Assembly: GCA_910577755.1 (NCBI GenBank)
Contig: CAJTNL010000010.1
Location: 1 to 64,000, forward strand
DNA: 64,000 bases
Direction of reading: 5' to 3'
Origin: an uncultured Eubacteriales bacterium
GTDB lineage: Bacteria > Bacillota > Clostridia > Oscillospirales > Acutalibacteraceae
Part shown: piece by piece, positions 45,170 through 54,250 of the stretch
How the letters are laid out: each line of letters begins with the position of its first letter
Numbering within the stretch: position 1 is the first letter of the stretch
Position numbers and translations under genes: made by a program
The notes under the pieces: generated by a model
Told to the model about the DNA's origin: nothing
Seen by the model: the letters and a program-made list of their open reading frames with translations, nothing else
Databases searched by the model: none

Positions 45170-46447
45170 ATGGAATATGGATTGATAGGAGAAAAGTTGG
45201 GACATAGCTTTTCCAAAATTATGCACGAAAAACTAGCAGATTATACCTATGAGCTTTGTCCGTTGGCAAAAGATCAATTGGATATTTTTATGCAAGAAAA
45301 GCGGTTTAAAGCCATCAATGTGACGATTCCATATAAACAGACTGTCCTTCCTTATTGCGATGAATTGGATGAAGCGGCGAAGTGTATTGGGGTTGTAAAT
45401 ACGATTGTAAACAGAAATGGAAAGCTTTGGGGTTATAACACAGATTTGGCAGGGTTTCTATATAATTTAAAATCTCATGGAATTGATCTGAAAGATAAAA
45501 AATTGATGATATGCGGTAGTGGAGGTACATGTAAAACCGTAATGGCGGCGGCGCAGCATATGGGTGCGAAAGAAATTGTAGTAGTAAGCCGTACAAAACA
45601 AACTCACACTGTTACGTATGAAGAATGCTTGCATCATAAAGATGTAAATGTAATTGTCAATGCGTCTCCGAAAGGTATGTATCCGGATACTGATGGAGCG
45701 CCTCTTAATTTAACAGCATTTCCGGTATGTACCGCAGTGGTAGATGTGATTTATAATCCACTGAAAACAAAATTGTTGCAGCAGGCGGAAGCTCTGGGTA
45801 TGAAAGCGGTAAACGGGTTGGGAATGCTAGTGGCACAAGCTAAGTTTGCAGTCGAGCATTTTTTGTCAGTTGAATTTTCAGACGATAAAATTGGTGAAAT
45901 TACATTAGAATTACTTGAACAGCTTACGAATATTGTGTTGATTGGTATGCCAAGCTGTGGTAAAACCTTAACGGGACAGGCTTTAAGCAGATACATTGAT
46001 AAAAACTGTGTAGATACGGATGCAGTGATTGAAGAACGTACTGGTATGCATATTAAAGAAATTTTTGCTCGGCATGGAGAAGATTATTTTCGTCAATTGG
46101 AATATGATGTTATTACAGAGTTGTCTAAGCAGAACGGCTTAATTATTGCAACAGGCGGAGGAGCGGTGAAAAATGAAGAGAATATACAACATTTAAAACA
46201 AAATGGTATTGTATTGTTTATCGACAGAGAATTAGAGATGCTTATGGCGACAGATGACCGCCCTCTTTCTAAAGATGTTGATGCAATTGCAAAGCTGTAT
46301 CAGGAGCGTTATCCTCTTTACACAAAGTTTGGAGATTTGCGTATTTCTAATCATTATCCAATGGAAATATCACAGCAAGAGACTAAGGAGCTAGTCAATA
46401 CAATTTTGGAGGGCTATCATGAAATTCTCTATCATCAATGGGCCTAA
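45170..46447 (+). CDS. aroE-aroK: Fused shikimate dehydrogenase and shikimate kinase
   Basis: One 425-residue chain carries two successive shikimate-pathway enzymes. Residues 1 to about 260 are AroE (GLIGEKLGHSFSKIMHE, VTIPYK, NTDLAGF, and the NADP loop CGSGGTCKTV). The remainder is AroK with P-loop GMPSCGKT, substrate site FRQLEYDVI and ATGGGAV, and lid DDRPLSK. Fusion would channel shikimate to shikimate-3-phosphate. Start ATG 45170 follows AAAGGAATGG; the ATG at 45122 lies within the end of aroC and is less likely. Confidence 0.94.
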   Translation: MEYGLIGEKLGHSFSKIMHEKLADYTYELCPLAKDQLDIFMQEKRFKAINVTIPYKQTVLPYCDELDEAAKCIGVVNTIVNRNGKLWGYNTDLAGFLYNLKSHGIDLKDKKLMICGSGGTCKTVMAAAQHMGAKEIVVVSRTKQTHTVTYEECLHHKDVNVIVNASPKGMYPDTDGAPLNLTAFPVCTAVVDVIYNPLKTKLLQQAEALGMKAVNGLGMLVAQAKFAVEHFLSVEFSDDKIGEITLELLEQLTNIVLIGMPSCGKTLTGQALSRYIDKNCVDTDAVIEERTGMHIKEIFARHGEDYFRQLEYDVITELSKQNGLIIATGGGAVKNEENIQHLKQNGIVLFIDRELEMLMATDDRPLSKDVDAIAKLYQERYPLYTKFGDLRISNHYPMEISQQETKELVNTILEGYHEILYHQWA

Positions 46448-46853
46448 TTTAAATATGTTGGGGATTCGCGAGCCTGCTATTTATGGTAATACTACGTATG
46501 CTGATTTGGTAGCGCTGATTCACCAGGCGGCAAAGGAAGAAGAAGTACAGGTGGAGATATTACAAAGTAATCATGAAGGTATGCTTGTCGATGAAATTCA
46601 ACGTGCTTATGATAAAGCTGACGGCATTATCATTAATCCTGCCGCCTATACCCATACTAGTATTGCTATTTTAGATGCGTTGAAAGCAGTAGCTTTGCCT
46701 GCAGTGGAGGTGCATATTTCCAACCTAAATGAGCGGGAGTCATTCCGTCAAATCTCATATGCAGGGCAGGCTTGCTTTCACACCGTAATGGGACAGGGTA
46801 TTGAAGGTTATCGTACTGCCATAAAAATATTAAAACAAAAGTTGCTCGGTTAA
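46419..46853 (+). CDS. aroQ: 3-dehydroquinate dehydratase, type II
   Basis: A 144-residue type II dehydroquinase that forms 3-dehydroshikimate. INGPNLNMLGIREPAIYG, QSNHEGMLVD, INPAAYTHTS and EVHISNLNERE with the catalytic Tyr, His and Arg are visible. The start lies 29 bp inside aroEK, with a GGAGG site there, so translation is coupled. Confidence 0.95.
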   Translation: MKFSIINGPNLNMLGIREPAIYGNTTYADLVALIHQAAKEEEVQVEILQSNHEGMLVDEIQRAYDKADGIIINPAAYTHTSIAILDALKAVALPAVEVHISNLNERESFRQISYAGQACFHTVMGQGIEGYRTAIKILKQKLLG

Positions 46854-46892
46854 ACGATTATAGAAATATTGAGCTGGAAAGGGTTCTGTATA

Positions 46893-47909
46893 ATGATTAT
46901 TACAATGAAAAAAAATGCTCCTGAACAGGAGATTCAAAATTTAGTACAGTCTATTGAGGATAAAGGCGTTAAAGTTACCATGATTCAAGGCGCTAATTAT
47001 AATGTTTTTGGGATTGTGGGAGATACCACTGTCGTTGACGACAGACTAATTACAGCAAATCCTTATGTAGATAATGTAAAACGCATTGCCGCACCATATA
47101 AAAAGGCAAACCGATTGTTTCATCCATTGGATTCTGTTATAGATGTAGACGGGGTGAAAGTAGGCGGTAATGAAAAAATAGTTATAATAGGCGGACCATG
47201 TTCTGTAGAGGGCGAGGAATCCACGATGCAAATTGCCAAGGAAGTAAAGGAAGCTGGTGCAATGATGCTACGCGGAGGCGCTTATAAGCCGAGAACTTCA
47301 CCGTATTCTTTCCAAGGGATGGGTATAGAGGGCCTAAAATGTCTTTATAAAGCCAAGCTCGCTTATAATATGCCTATTGTAAGCGAGCTGATGAGTGAAA
47401 ATAAGGTGGATGAGTTTGAAGAATATGTAGATTTGATTCAAGTGGGCGCACGTAATATGCAAAATTTTGATCTACTCAAAGCTTTAGGCAAATGCTCAAA
47501 ACCGATTTTGCTTAAACGGGGACTTTCTAATACTATGGAAGAGTGGATTATGGCGGCGGAATATATTATGGCAGGCGGCAATGAAAACGTAATTATGTGT
47601 GAGCGCGGTATACGCACTTTTGAAACATATACCAGAAATACATTAGATTTAAGTGTAATACCCATTATTAAATCAAAAACACACTTGCCGATTGTGATTG
47701 ATCCGTCGCATGCTACGGGTAAAAGAGATTTGGTTGAATCTATGGCGTTGGCTGCCATTGCAGCAGGGGCTGACGGATTAATGCTGGAAGTGCATGAAAA
47801 TCCAGAATGTGCATGGTCGGACGGCGCTCAAACTATAACGCCGGCTGCATTGAAAACCTTAATTGAAAAGGGCAGAAAAATTGCAAATGTTATTGGCAGA
47901 GAAATGTAA
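46893..47909 (+). CDS. aroF: DAHP synthase, AroF type I-beta with N-terminal ferredoxin-like domain
   Basis: This enzyme joins phosphoenolpyruvate and erythrose-4-phosphate, the first shikimate step. The first 70 residues form the ferredoxin-like regulatory domain found in the T. maritima type. The barrel contains GGPCSVEGEES, RGGAYKPRTSPYSFQG, LKRG and IDPSHATGKRD. The start ATG 46893 follows GGAAAGGG. The length of 339 residues is typical. A terminator-like hairpin follows, before aroA. Confidence 0.94.
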   Translation: MIITMKKNAPEQEIQNLVQSIEDKGVKVTMIQGANYNVFGIVGDTTVVDDRLITANPYVDNVKRIAAPYKKANRLFHPLDSVIDVDGVKVGGNEKIVIIGGPCSVEGEESTMQIAKEVKEAGAMMLRGGAYKPRTSPYSFQGMGIEGLKCLYKAKLAYNMPIVSELMSENKVDEFEEYVDLIQVGARNMQNFDLLKALGKCSKPILLKRGLSNTMEEWIMAAEYIMAGGNENVIMCERGIRTFETYTRNTLDLSVIPIIKSKTHLPIVIDPSHATGKRDLVESMALAAIAAGADGLMLEVHENPECAWSDGAQTITPAALKTLIEKGRKIANVIGREM

Positions 47910-47925
47910 TTTTAGAAATCAGGGT

Positions 47926-47960
47926 AAAGCTCATTTCCTTTTGCTGAAATGAGCTTTTTT
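47926..47960 (+). terminator. Terminator-like hairpin inside the aro cluster
   Basis: AAAGCTCATTT pairs exactly with AAATGAGCTTT over a ten-base loop, followed by TTTT. It lies between aroF and aroA, only about 20 bp before the aroA start, so it would reduce transcription of aroA and tyrA, or act as an mRNA-stabilising stem. Confidence 0.7.
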
Positions 47961-47980
47961 AACGAAGTGAGTGTGTAATT

Positions 47981-49249
47981 ATGAAAGTAAAAGTATATCC
48001 GTCTGTTTGCAGTGGTGAAATTCAAATCCCACCTTCAAAAAGTATAGCGCATCGTGCTATTATATGCGCTTCTTTGGCAAAGGGTAAAAGTGTAATTTCT
48101 AATATTGCATATTCCGATGATATTTTAGCTACTATTTACGGTATGCAGCAGCTAGGTGCAACTATCATTATGGAGCAGAATAATGTAATTATCGAAGGTA
48201 TTCATTCTTTTCCACAGCATCCCATAAAGGTAGATTGTAATGAATCCGGTTCAACCCTGCGTTTTTTTGTACCGCTATTCACACTTTCCAATCAATCGGT
48301 TATTTTTTTGGGGAAAAACCGGTTATTTAACCGCCCCCAAACGGTGTATCGAACTTTGTTTCAAGAGCGTGGATGCTGTTTTGAGCAACAGGATCACCAG
48401 CTTTTGATACAAGGCGCTCTGACAGCCGGCACTTATTGCATTGACGGAAGTATTAGCTCTCAGTTTATTTCCGGTCTTTTATTCGCACTGCCTCTTTTGC
48501 AAGGGGATTCTGTAATTATTATTCGTCCGCCCTTTGAATCACGCTCGTATATAGAACTGACCATACAAGTTTTACAGACTTTTGGTATAACTGTGAGTTT
48601 TCAGGATGATTATACTTTATTGGTTCGTGGCAACCAAACTTATCAGGCCTGTAATTATACGGTTGAGGGTGATTACTCTCAAATGGCATTTTACGCAGTA
48701 CTTGCGGCGGTTCAAAATGATTTGTATTGTAAGGGCATTAGTCACCAGTCAAAACAGGGCGATCAAGCAATTCTTTCGATCTTAAAAGCATGTAATTGTA
48801 AGATTGAACCTCAAAAAGATGGTTATATGATTTATAAAAGCGCTTTACGTGGTATCGAAATTGATTTAGCAGATTGCCCTGATTTGGGACCTATTTTAAA
48901 TGTTTTGGGCATGTATGCAAAAGGTAAAACACGTATTTATCATGCGGCGCGTCTGCGCTATAAAGAGTCGGACCGAATTGCTGCGATGAAGGAAGAATTG
49001 CAGAAATTTAATGTGGATATTACCACAAAAGAAGATGAGATTGTTATAATAGGACAGGATTCTTATAGTTGTACGGAAGAAATAGCGGGACATACCGATC
49101 ACCGTATTGTGATGAGTATGACTGTTGCGGCATTATGCAGTTCAAAACCTGTTGTAATAAATGGCGCTCAGTGTATTGATAAATCTTACCCGGACTTTTT
49201 TAAAGATATGCAGTCTATAGGCGCCAGAATAGAGGTGTTGGAATCATGA
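47981..49249 (+). CDS. aroA: EPSP synthase (3-phosphoshikimate 1-carboxyvinyltransferase)
   Basis: AroA transfers enolpyruvate to shikimate-3-phosphate and is the target of glyphosate. PPSKSIAHRAIICASLAKG, CNESGSTLRFFVPL, GSISSQFISGLLFALP and YKESDRIAAM are visible over 422 residues. The start overlaps no neighbour; the end overlaps tyrA by four bases. Confidence 0.95.
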   Translation: MKVKVYPSVCSGEIQIPPSKSIAHRAIICASLAKGKSVISNIAYSDDILATIYGMQQLGATIIMEQNNVIIEGIHSFPQHPIKVDCNESGSTLRFFVPLFTLSNQSVIFLGKNRLFNRPQTVYRTLFQERGCCFEQQDHQLLIQGALTAGTYCIDGSISSQFISGLLFALPLLQGDSVIIIRPPFESRSYIELTIQVLQTFGITVSFQDDYTLLVRGNQTYQACNYTVEGDYSQMAFYAVLAAVQNDLYCKGISHQSKQGDQAILSILKACNCKIEPQKDGYMIYKSALRGIEIDLADCPDLGPILNVLGMYAKGKTRIYHAARLRYKESDRIAAMKEELQKFNVDITTKEDEIVIIGQDSYSCTEEIAGHTDHRIVMSMTVAALCSSKPVVINGAQCIDKSYPDFFKDMQSIGARIEVLES

Positions 49250-50097
49250 TAGATAAAGACAAAGTTATATTAATTATCGGATTGGGTCTGATTGGAGGCA
49301 GCTACGCAAAAGGGTTAAAAAAACACGGTTATATGGTTTATGCCATTAGCAGGGGGCAGAAAACCATTGATTATGCGCTGGAGAACGGTATCATTGATCA
49401 AGGTTCTATCCAAGAAGATACGGAGTTAATTGGCCAGGCAGATTTTATTATTTTTGGCCTTTATCCTCACACCATGATAGACTGGATTTTTCGTAACCAA
49501 CAGTATTTTAAACCGGGGGCTGTAATAACAGATGTTTGCGGTGTAAAATGCGGTGTGATTGATGTGGTGCAAGAGAAACTGCGTAAAGATGTGGAGTTGA
49601 TTGGTTCCCATCCTATGGCGGGTAAAGAGGTAAGTGGTGTTGAGCACAGTGATGATGCAATCTTTCATTCGGCTAATTTTATCATTACGCCCACAAAGTA
49701 CAATACTGAGCGGGGCATTTCCTTTATTCGTGACCTGGCAAACCTTTTGGGTTTTCGTCACATTGCAGTGCTTACCCCACAGCAACACGACGAAATGATT
49801 GGGTATGTATCTCAATTAACTCATGCTGTAGCGGTTAGTCTGATGAATGCCAATGATAATGCATATTTAAAGGAATACACAGGAGATTCCTTTCGGGATT
49901 TAACTCGAATTGCTAAAATTAATGAAACATTGTGGTGTGAGTTGTTCTTTTTAAATAAACAAAACCTAGTCAGAGAGATTGATGATTTAATTGCAGAGCT
50001 TGAAAATTTAAAACAAAAAATTGAGGACGAAGACGAGGATGGTATTAAGCAATTATTTATCCAATCTACTGAGCGTAGAAAACAGTTTGATAAATAG
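49246..50097 (+). CDS. tyrA: Prephenate dehydrogenase
   Basis: TyrA oxidises prephenate to 4-hydroxyphenylpyruvate on the tyrosine branch. The NAD-binding loop GLGLIGGSYAKGLKK, the motif GSHPMAGKEVSG with the catalytic His and TPTKYN are visible in 283 residues. There is no C-terminal ACT domain. The ATGA overlap with aroA implies coupling. Chorismate mutase and prephenate dehydratase are not in this cluster. Confidence 0.94.
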   Translation: MIDKDKVILIIGLGLIGGSYAKGLKKHGYMVYAISRGQKTIDYALENGIIDQGSIQEDTELIGQADFIIFGLYPHTMIDWIFRNQQYFKPGAVITDVCGVKCGVIDVVQEKLRKDVELIGSHPMAGKEVSGVEHSDDAIFHSANFIITPTKYNTERGISFIRDLANLLGFRHIAVLTPQQHDEMIGYVSQLTHAVAVSLMNANDNAYLKEYTGDSFRDLTRIAKINETLWCELFFLNKQNLVREIDDLIAELENLKQKIEDEDEDGIKQLFIQSTERRKQFDK

Positions 50098-50603
50098 ATT
50101 TAAGTAACAGGAAGCAAAAAGCTTTTGGATATCCATCGTAAGGAAAGCGGCTATGTTTGTTCTATTGGTTTAAAGGGAATCCGATTTTGATGTTTAAATC
50201 TATAATTTCCAAAATAATGTGATAGATGAGAATATTGGTATGTAGCTATTAGTCAATAATTTGTAATTTATATAGCATCAATAATCTATTGTGAAAGCAT
50301 GCATATATTTGTACCTATACGAAAATGGCAATACTTTACAGTCTGCCTTACTTGAAAGATACAAGAAAATGTATTTCTCTATTTTCGTTGTTATTAAAAC
50401 TGTACCAGTAAATGCATGTTTTCTATGCTTGCAGGACTTATATAAATAGGTGCAAATAGGATGTTTGTAATTTATGAATGCTATGAGAAAGCCATTGATA
50501 ATAGTATTAAGGTATTTACCGCTATTACAAGTTTGCGATGAATATGGATAGAGAACACAAGGAAGAATAGACGTAATTATAAAGTAAATGGAAGGTTAGT
50601 GAT
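50098..50603. other. AT-rich intergenic stretch after tyrA
   Basis: No gene, RNA signature or notable repeat is seen between tyrA and the terminator hairpin that follows. Confidence 0.4.
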
Positions 50604-50652
50604 TGAGAGCTATACTCAATATTTTGTTATAAAATATTGAGTATAGCTCTCA
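50604..50652. terminator. 22-bp perfect stem with five-base loop
   Basis: TGAGAGCTATACTCAATATT (then TT) is matched exactly on the right arm (50631-50652) across the loop GTTAT and is followed by TTTTATTT. It lies 500 bp past tyrA and about 150 bp before the peptidase gene, so it insulates the two. Confidence 0.75.
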
Positions 50653-50800
50653 TTTTATTTGTATGATTGGGTAGATTTGTCGGCAGTTTTTTGTGTTTTT
50701 TCTTTTACATTTTGGTTTTTTACGATTTGTTTGCAAATACTATAAAGATTTATGCTACAATATGGAATAAATTTATTAGAACATTAGGAGTGACAGATTT

Positions 50801-52498
50801 ATGAAGTTTTCTCAAATGGAATATAAACGTCCTAATATAGACGAAATGATCGAAAAATATAAGCATATAACGGAGCAATTTCCCAATTGTAAAAGTGCAA
50901 AGGAGCAAATGCAGTGCATTTTGGAGCATGAATCTTTGATGAAATCTTATCAAACCATGAGTACCCTTGCGCATATTTATAACAGCGTTAACACGGCGGA
51001 TACATTCTTTGAAAAAGAAAAAGCATTTTATAACGAAAAATCTCCGGAAATACAGGAGTATGAGCAAGCTTTTCTACAGGTGGTGTACGACTCTAAATTT
51101 AGAAGCGAGTTGGAAAAACAGTTGGGTCGCCTATTTTTTGAAAATATCAAGGTTGCTTTACGCTCTTTTTCTCCGGATATTATCCCGCTTTTACAGGAGG
51201 AGAATGAGTTGACTACTACTTATCAGAAGCTATTGGCGGCTGCTGAAATTCATTTTGACGGCAAGGTTCTGAACCTTTCTAGCATTACACCGTATTTACA
51301 AGACCTTGACAGAAGCGTTAGAAAGCAGGCGTGGGAGAAAAGCGCAGCTTTTTTTGAAGAAAATGCGGAAAAGCTTGATGAGATTTATGATAAGCTCATT
51401 AAAAATAGAGATGAACAGGCACGCAAATTGGGATATTCCAATTATATACAGCTGGGATATGATCGCTTGGGAAGAAATTGTTACCGTGCTGAAGATGTAA
51501 AGGTGTTTCGCGACCAAATTATACGTGATTTAGTTCCAATTACTGTTACCATTCGTAAAATGCAGGCAGAGCGTATAGGTATTGATACCGTTAAATTTCA
51601 TGATACGGCAGTTTCGTTTGCAGATGGTAATCCAATTCCAAAAGGAGGTACACAGGAGCTGGTTAACGCTGCACAAAAAATGTATGATGAAATGAGCGCT
51701 GATACAGCTGAATTTTTTACGTTTATGCGTGAAAATGAACTGTTTGATTTGGAGAGTAAAGCTGGTAAAGCAGGGGGCGGTTATTGCACTGAGCTTCCGG
51801 ATTATCAATCGCCGTTTATTTTTTCTAATTTCAATGGAACCTCGGGTGATGTAGATGTTCTGACACATGAGGCAGGACACGCTTTTGCTGCATATCAGGC
51901 ACGCAATATGGAGATTAGAGAAAACGCAAGTACTACCATGGAAACCGCCGAAGTGCACTCTATGACAATGGAGTTTATGGCACGCCCGTGGGCAGAGTTG
52001 TTTTTTGGTGATGATGCGGCAAAATTTCGTGTATTTCAGTTGGAATCTGCACTTAATTTTATCCCATATGGTTGTTTGGTAGACGAATTTCAGCATGGTG
52101 TATATGAAAATCCAAAATTAACACCACAGGAACGAAAAAAATTGTGGCTGAAATTAGAAAAAAAATATCGGCCATGGCTGGAGTTTGATCATTTGCCGTT
52201 TTTCAAAGATGGCGGAGGCTATCAGAAACAGCTTCATATTTACTGTTATCCGTTTTACTATATCGATTATTGCCTCGCGCAAACAGTTGCATTGGAGTTC
52301 TGGAGCCAATCAAATAAGGATTGGCAAAAAGCATTTGAATCGTATTTGAAATTTGTTAGTGCTGCGGGCACGAAAAGTTTTGTGGAACTGATTGAAGATT
52401 CGCACTTAAATTCTCCTTTTAAAGATGGTTGTGTGAAAGAGTTAAGTGCAGAGGTAGTGAATTGGATGGAGCAACATCGAATTACACGGCAGGTTTAG
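50801..52498 (+). CDS. M3 family oligoendopeptidase
   Basis: A cytoplasmic zinc metallopeptidase of 565 residues that degrades short peptides (PepF/oligoendopeptidase group of M3). The zinc motif is in DVLTHEAGHAFAAYQ, with the third ligand Glu in the helix ENASTTMETAEVHSM. An N-terminal helical region precedes the catalytic domain. No signal peptide is seen. ATG 50801 is 12 bases after TTAGGAGTG. Its 3' end overlaps the convergent spoVB-like gene by 17 bp. Confidence 0.92.
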   Translation: MKFSQMEYKRPNIDEMIEKYKHITEQFPNCKSAKEQMQCILEHESLMKSYQTMSTLAHIYNSVNTADTFFEKEKAFYNEKSPEIQEYEQAFLQVVYDSKFRSELEKQLGRLFFENIKVALRSFSPDIIPLLQEENELTTTYQKLLAAAEIHFDGKVLNLSSITPYLQDLDRSVRKQAWEKSAAFFEENAEKLDEIYDKLIKNRDEQARKLGYSNYIQLGYDRLGRNCYRAEDVKVFRDQIIRDLVPITVTIRKMQAERIGIDTVKFHDTAVSFADGNPIPKGGTQELVNAAQKMYDEMSADTAEFFTFMRENELFDLESKAGKAGGGYCTELPDYQSPFIFSNFNGTSGDVDVLTHEAGHAFAAYQARNMEIRENASTTMETAEVHSMTMEFMARPWAELFFGDDAAKFRVFQLESALNFIPYGCLVDEFQHGVYENPKLTPQERKKLWLKLEKKYRPWLEFDHLPFFKDGGGYQKQLHIYCYPFYYIDYCLAQTVALEFWSQSNKDWQKAFESYLKFVSAAGTKSFVELIEDSHLNSPFKDGCVKELSAEVVNWMEQHRITRQV

Positions 52499-54041
52499 AG
52501 CGAAAAATTTCTTTTATACACATTACGTCTTCTTTTTGTAAGCTGCCGGTTAAACGCAATAAAACGTAGTATCCAATTGTTGAAGTCATAAACTCTAATA
52601 TCATACAACTCCAGGCGGGGCATATGCTCATAAACGGTAACTGTCTGCAAAATAAGACGAACAGTACTGAGACGCTGCCGCATAAAATAGGCTTTATGAT
52701 CCACTCTGTTACGTTAACCTCCACACAGGAAACCTTTAATAGACGTTGAATGCTAAGGGTTGCATTGAAAATAGTACTAAAAAATATAATGGCTAAATAG
52801 CCGTTAGTGCCGGTGAGGGGTACAAGAAAATATACCAAAACAACACGTAAGCCGGAATCGGCAAAATTATATTGCATAGAAGCAATTTGTTGGTCTAAGC
52901 CTTTTAATATGCCGTCTACCACACTATCTAAATACATTAGTGGAACCAGCGGTGCTAAAAAACGAATCAGGCGGCTGGCTTCTTCGCTTTGGTAAAAGAC
53001 ATGCCCAAAGTCGCTGGCAAAGGCAATTAAACAGGCAGAAATAAAAAATGAAAACAGTAGGGTCAACTGCATAGAGCGTGCAGTGATTCTACTGATTGTT
53101 CTTTTGTGACCTGCTGCATATGCTTCGGCCATTTCAGGTACAAGCAATGAAGAAAAGGCTATTAAAAAGGCGGAGGGAAAATAAATAAGGGGGAACACCA
53201 TACCATGAATCATTCCATAATTACTTAGGGAGCGTTCTGTGCTGGCGCCGTGTTTTTTAAAGCCAATGGGAATTAACATATTTTCTAAGGTAACAAGTCC
53301 GTTGCGTAGTGTGGAGCCCAACATAATAGGTAGTTCTATATGTAGCATATCTTGTAAGGCTTTGCGGAACGTGTATTGAAAGGTATTGTCTGTTCTGTCT
53401 TTTGTTTTTATTTTGTCTTTTGTGAAGAAGAGAAAGGTGTAAAAGCAAGAGGCGGCTTCTCCTAATGTAGAGCCAAACATAACAGAAGCGCAGGCATATT
53501 CCAGTCCTTCGGGTGCAGCTAGAGAAAATAATGCTATGACCGCTATAATTGTTACAAATTGTTCTAATAATTCTGCTGAAGCAGTTTTTGTAATACCGCG
53601 CATGGCGATAAAATATCCCTTTATGCAAGAACAGGTCGCCATAAGAGGCAGACCAGGTGCCAAAATTTTTAATGAGAGAGCAACACGTCCGTCACCAAGC
53701 CATGCGACTGCAATGTAGTTTGAAGTAAAGTACAGTATAGTCATTGCACTGAGGCTGATACAGAGCGCAAACACGATGCATTTTCGTACAGCACGTTTTG
53801 CTTGTGATGGCGCTCCTTTTGCAATGGTGTCCGTTACAATACGTGTGACAGCTAAGCTTATTCCTGAGGTGGAAACCGTAATAGCCAATATAAATACAGA
53901 CATCACTAACTGATATAATCCCATACCGGCAGTACCGATTTTTGAGGATAAATACATGCGGTATCCGATACTGCCGGTACGCATTACCAGTGAAGATGCC
54001 GTTAATATGATTGCATTAAAGAAAAATATCCGCTTTTTCAT
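52482..54041 (-). CDS. spoVB: SpoVB/MurJ-family flippase
   Basis: This 519-residue membrane protein has about fourteen hydrophobic segments and the N-terminal pattern MRTGSIGYRMYLSSKIG, then GMGLYQLVMSVF, of the SpoVB/YtgP branch of the MOP flippases. SpoVB acts in spore cortex peptidoglycan synthesis, probably flipping lipid II. Related YtgP-type proteins serve vegetative wall synthesis, so SpoVB itself is likely but not certain. It lies next to the prophage integration site. Confidence 0.85.
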   Translation of the reverse strand: MKKRIFFFNAIILTASSLVMRTGSIGYRMYLSSKIGTAGMGLYQLVMSVFILAITVSTSGISLAVTRIVTDTIAKGAPSQAKRAVRKCIVFALCISLSAMTILYFTSNYIAVAWLGDGRVALSLKILAPGLPLMATCSCIKGYFIAMRGITKTASAELLEQFVTIIAVIALFSLAAPEGLEYACASVMFGSTLGEAASCFYTFLFFTKDKIKTKDRTDNTFQYTFRKALQDMLHIELPIMLGSTLRNGLVTLENMLIPIGFKKHGASTERSLSNYGMIHGMVFPLIYFPSAFLIAFSSLLVPEMAEAYAAGHKRTISRITARSMQLTLLFSFFISACLIAFASDFGHVFYQSEEASRLIRFLAPLVPLMYLDSVVDGILKGLDQQIASMQYNFADSGLRVVLVYFLVPLTGTNGYLAIIFFSTIFNATLSIQRLLKVSCVEVNVTEWIIKPILCGSVSVLFVLFCRQLPFMSICPAWSCMILEFMTSTIGYYVLLRLTGSLQKEDVMCIKEIFRSKPAV

Positions 54042-54207
54042 AGTATAGCCCCATTTAGAATTGAAATCTTTTTAATATATGCCTGTGATAGCCAGAACAT
54101 GAAACAAGCTGGTATATTTCTATGAAAGTTTGCTAAAAAACAAAATTTTTAGTATAGAACATAACTTGCAATGTGGGAAACATTATTGCATAATATTAAC
54201 ATTTAAG

Positions 54208-54246
54208 GCGGGAAACCCTGAAAAATCAGGATTTCCCGCTTTTTTT
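54208..54246 (+). terminator. Hairpin at the left prophage boundary
   Basis: GCGGGAAACCCTGA and TCAGGATTTCCCGC pair (one mismatch) over AAAA, followed by TTTTTTT on the plus strand. It lies immediately past the integrase stop codon, where an attachment site is expected. No plus-strand gene upstream obviously uses it. Confidence 0.6.
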
Positions 54247-54250
54247 GTTA

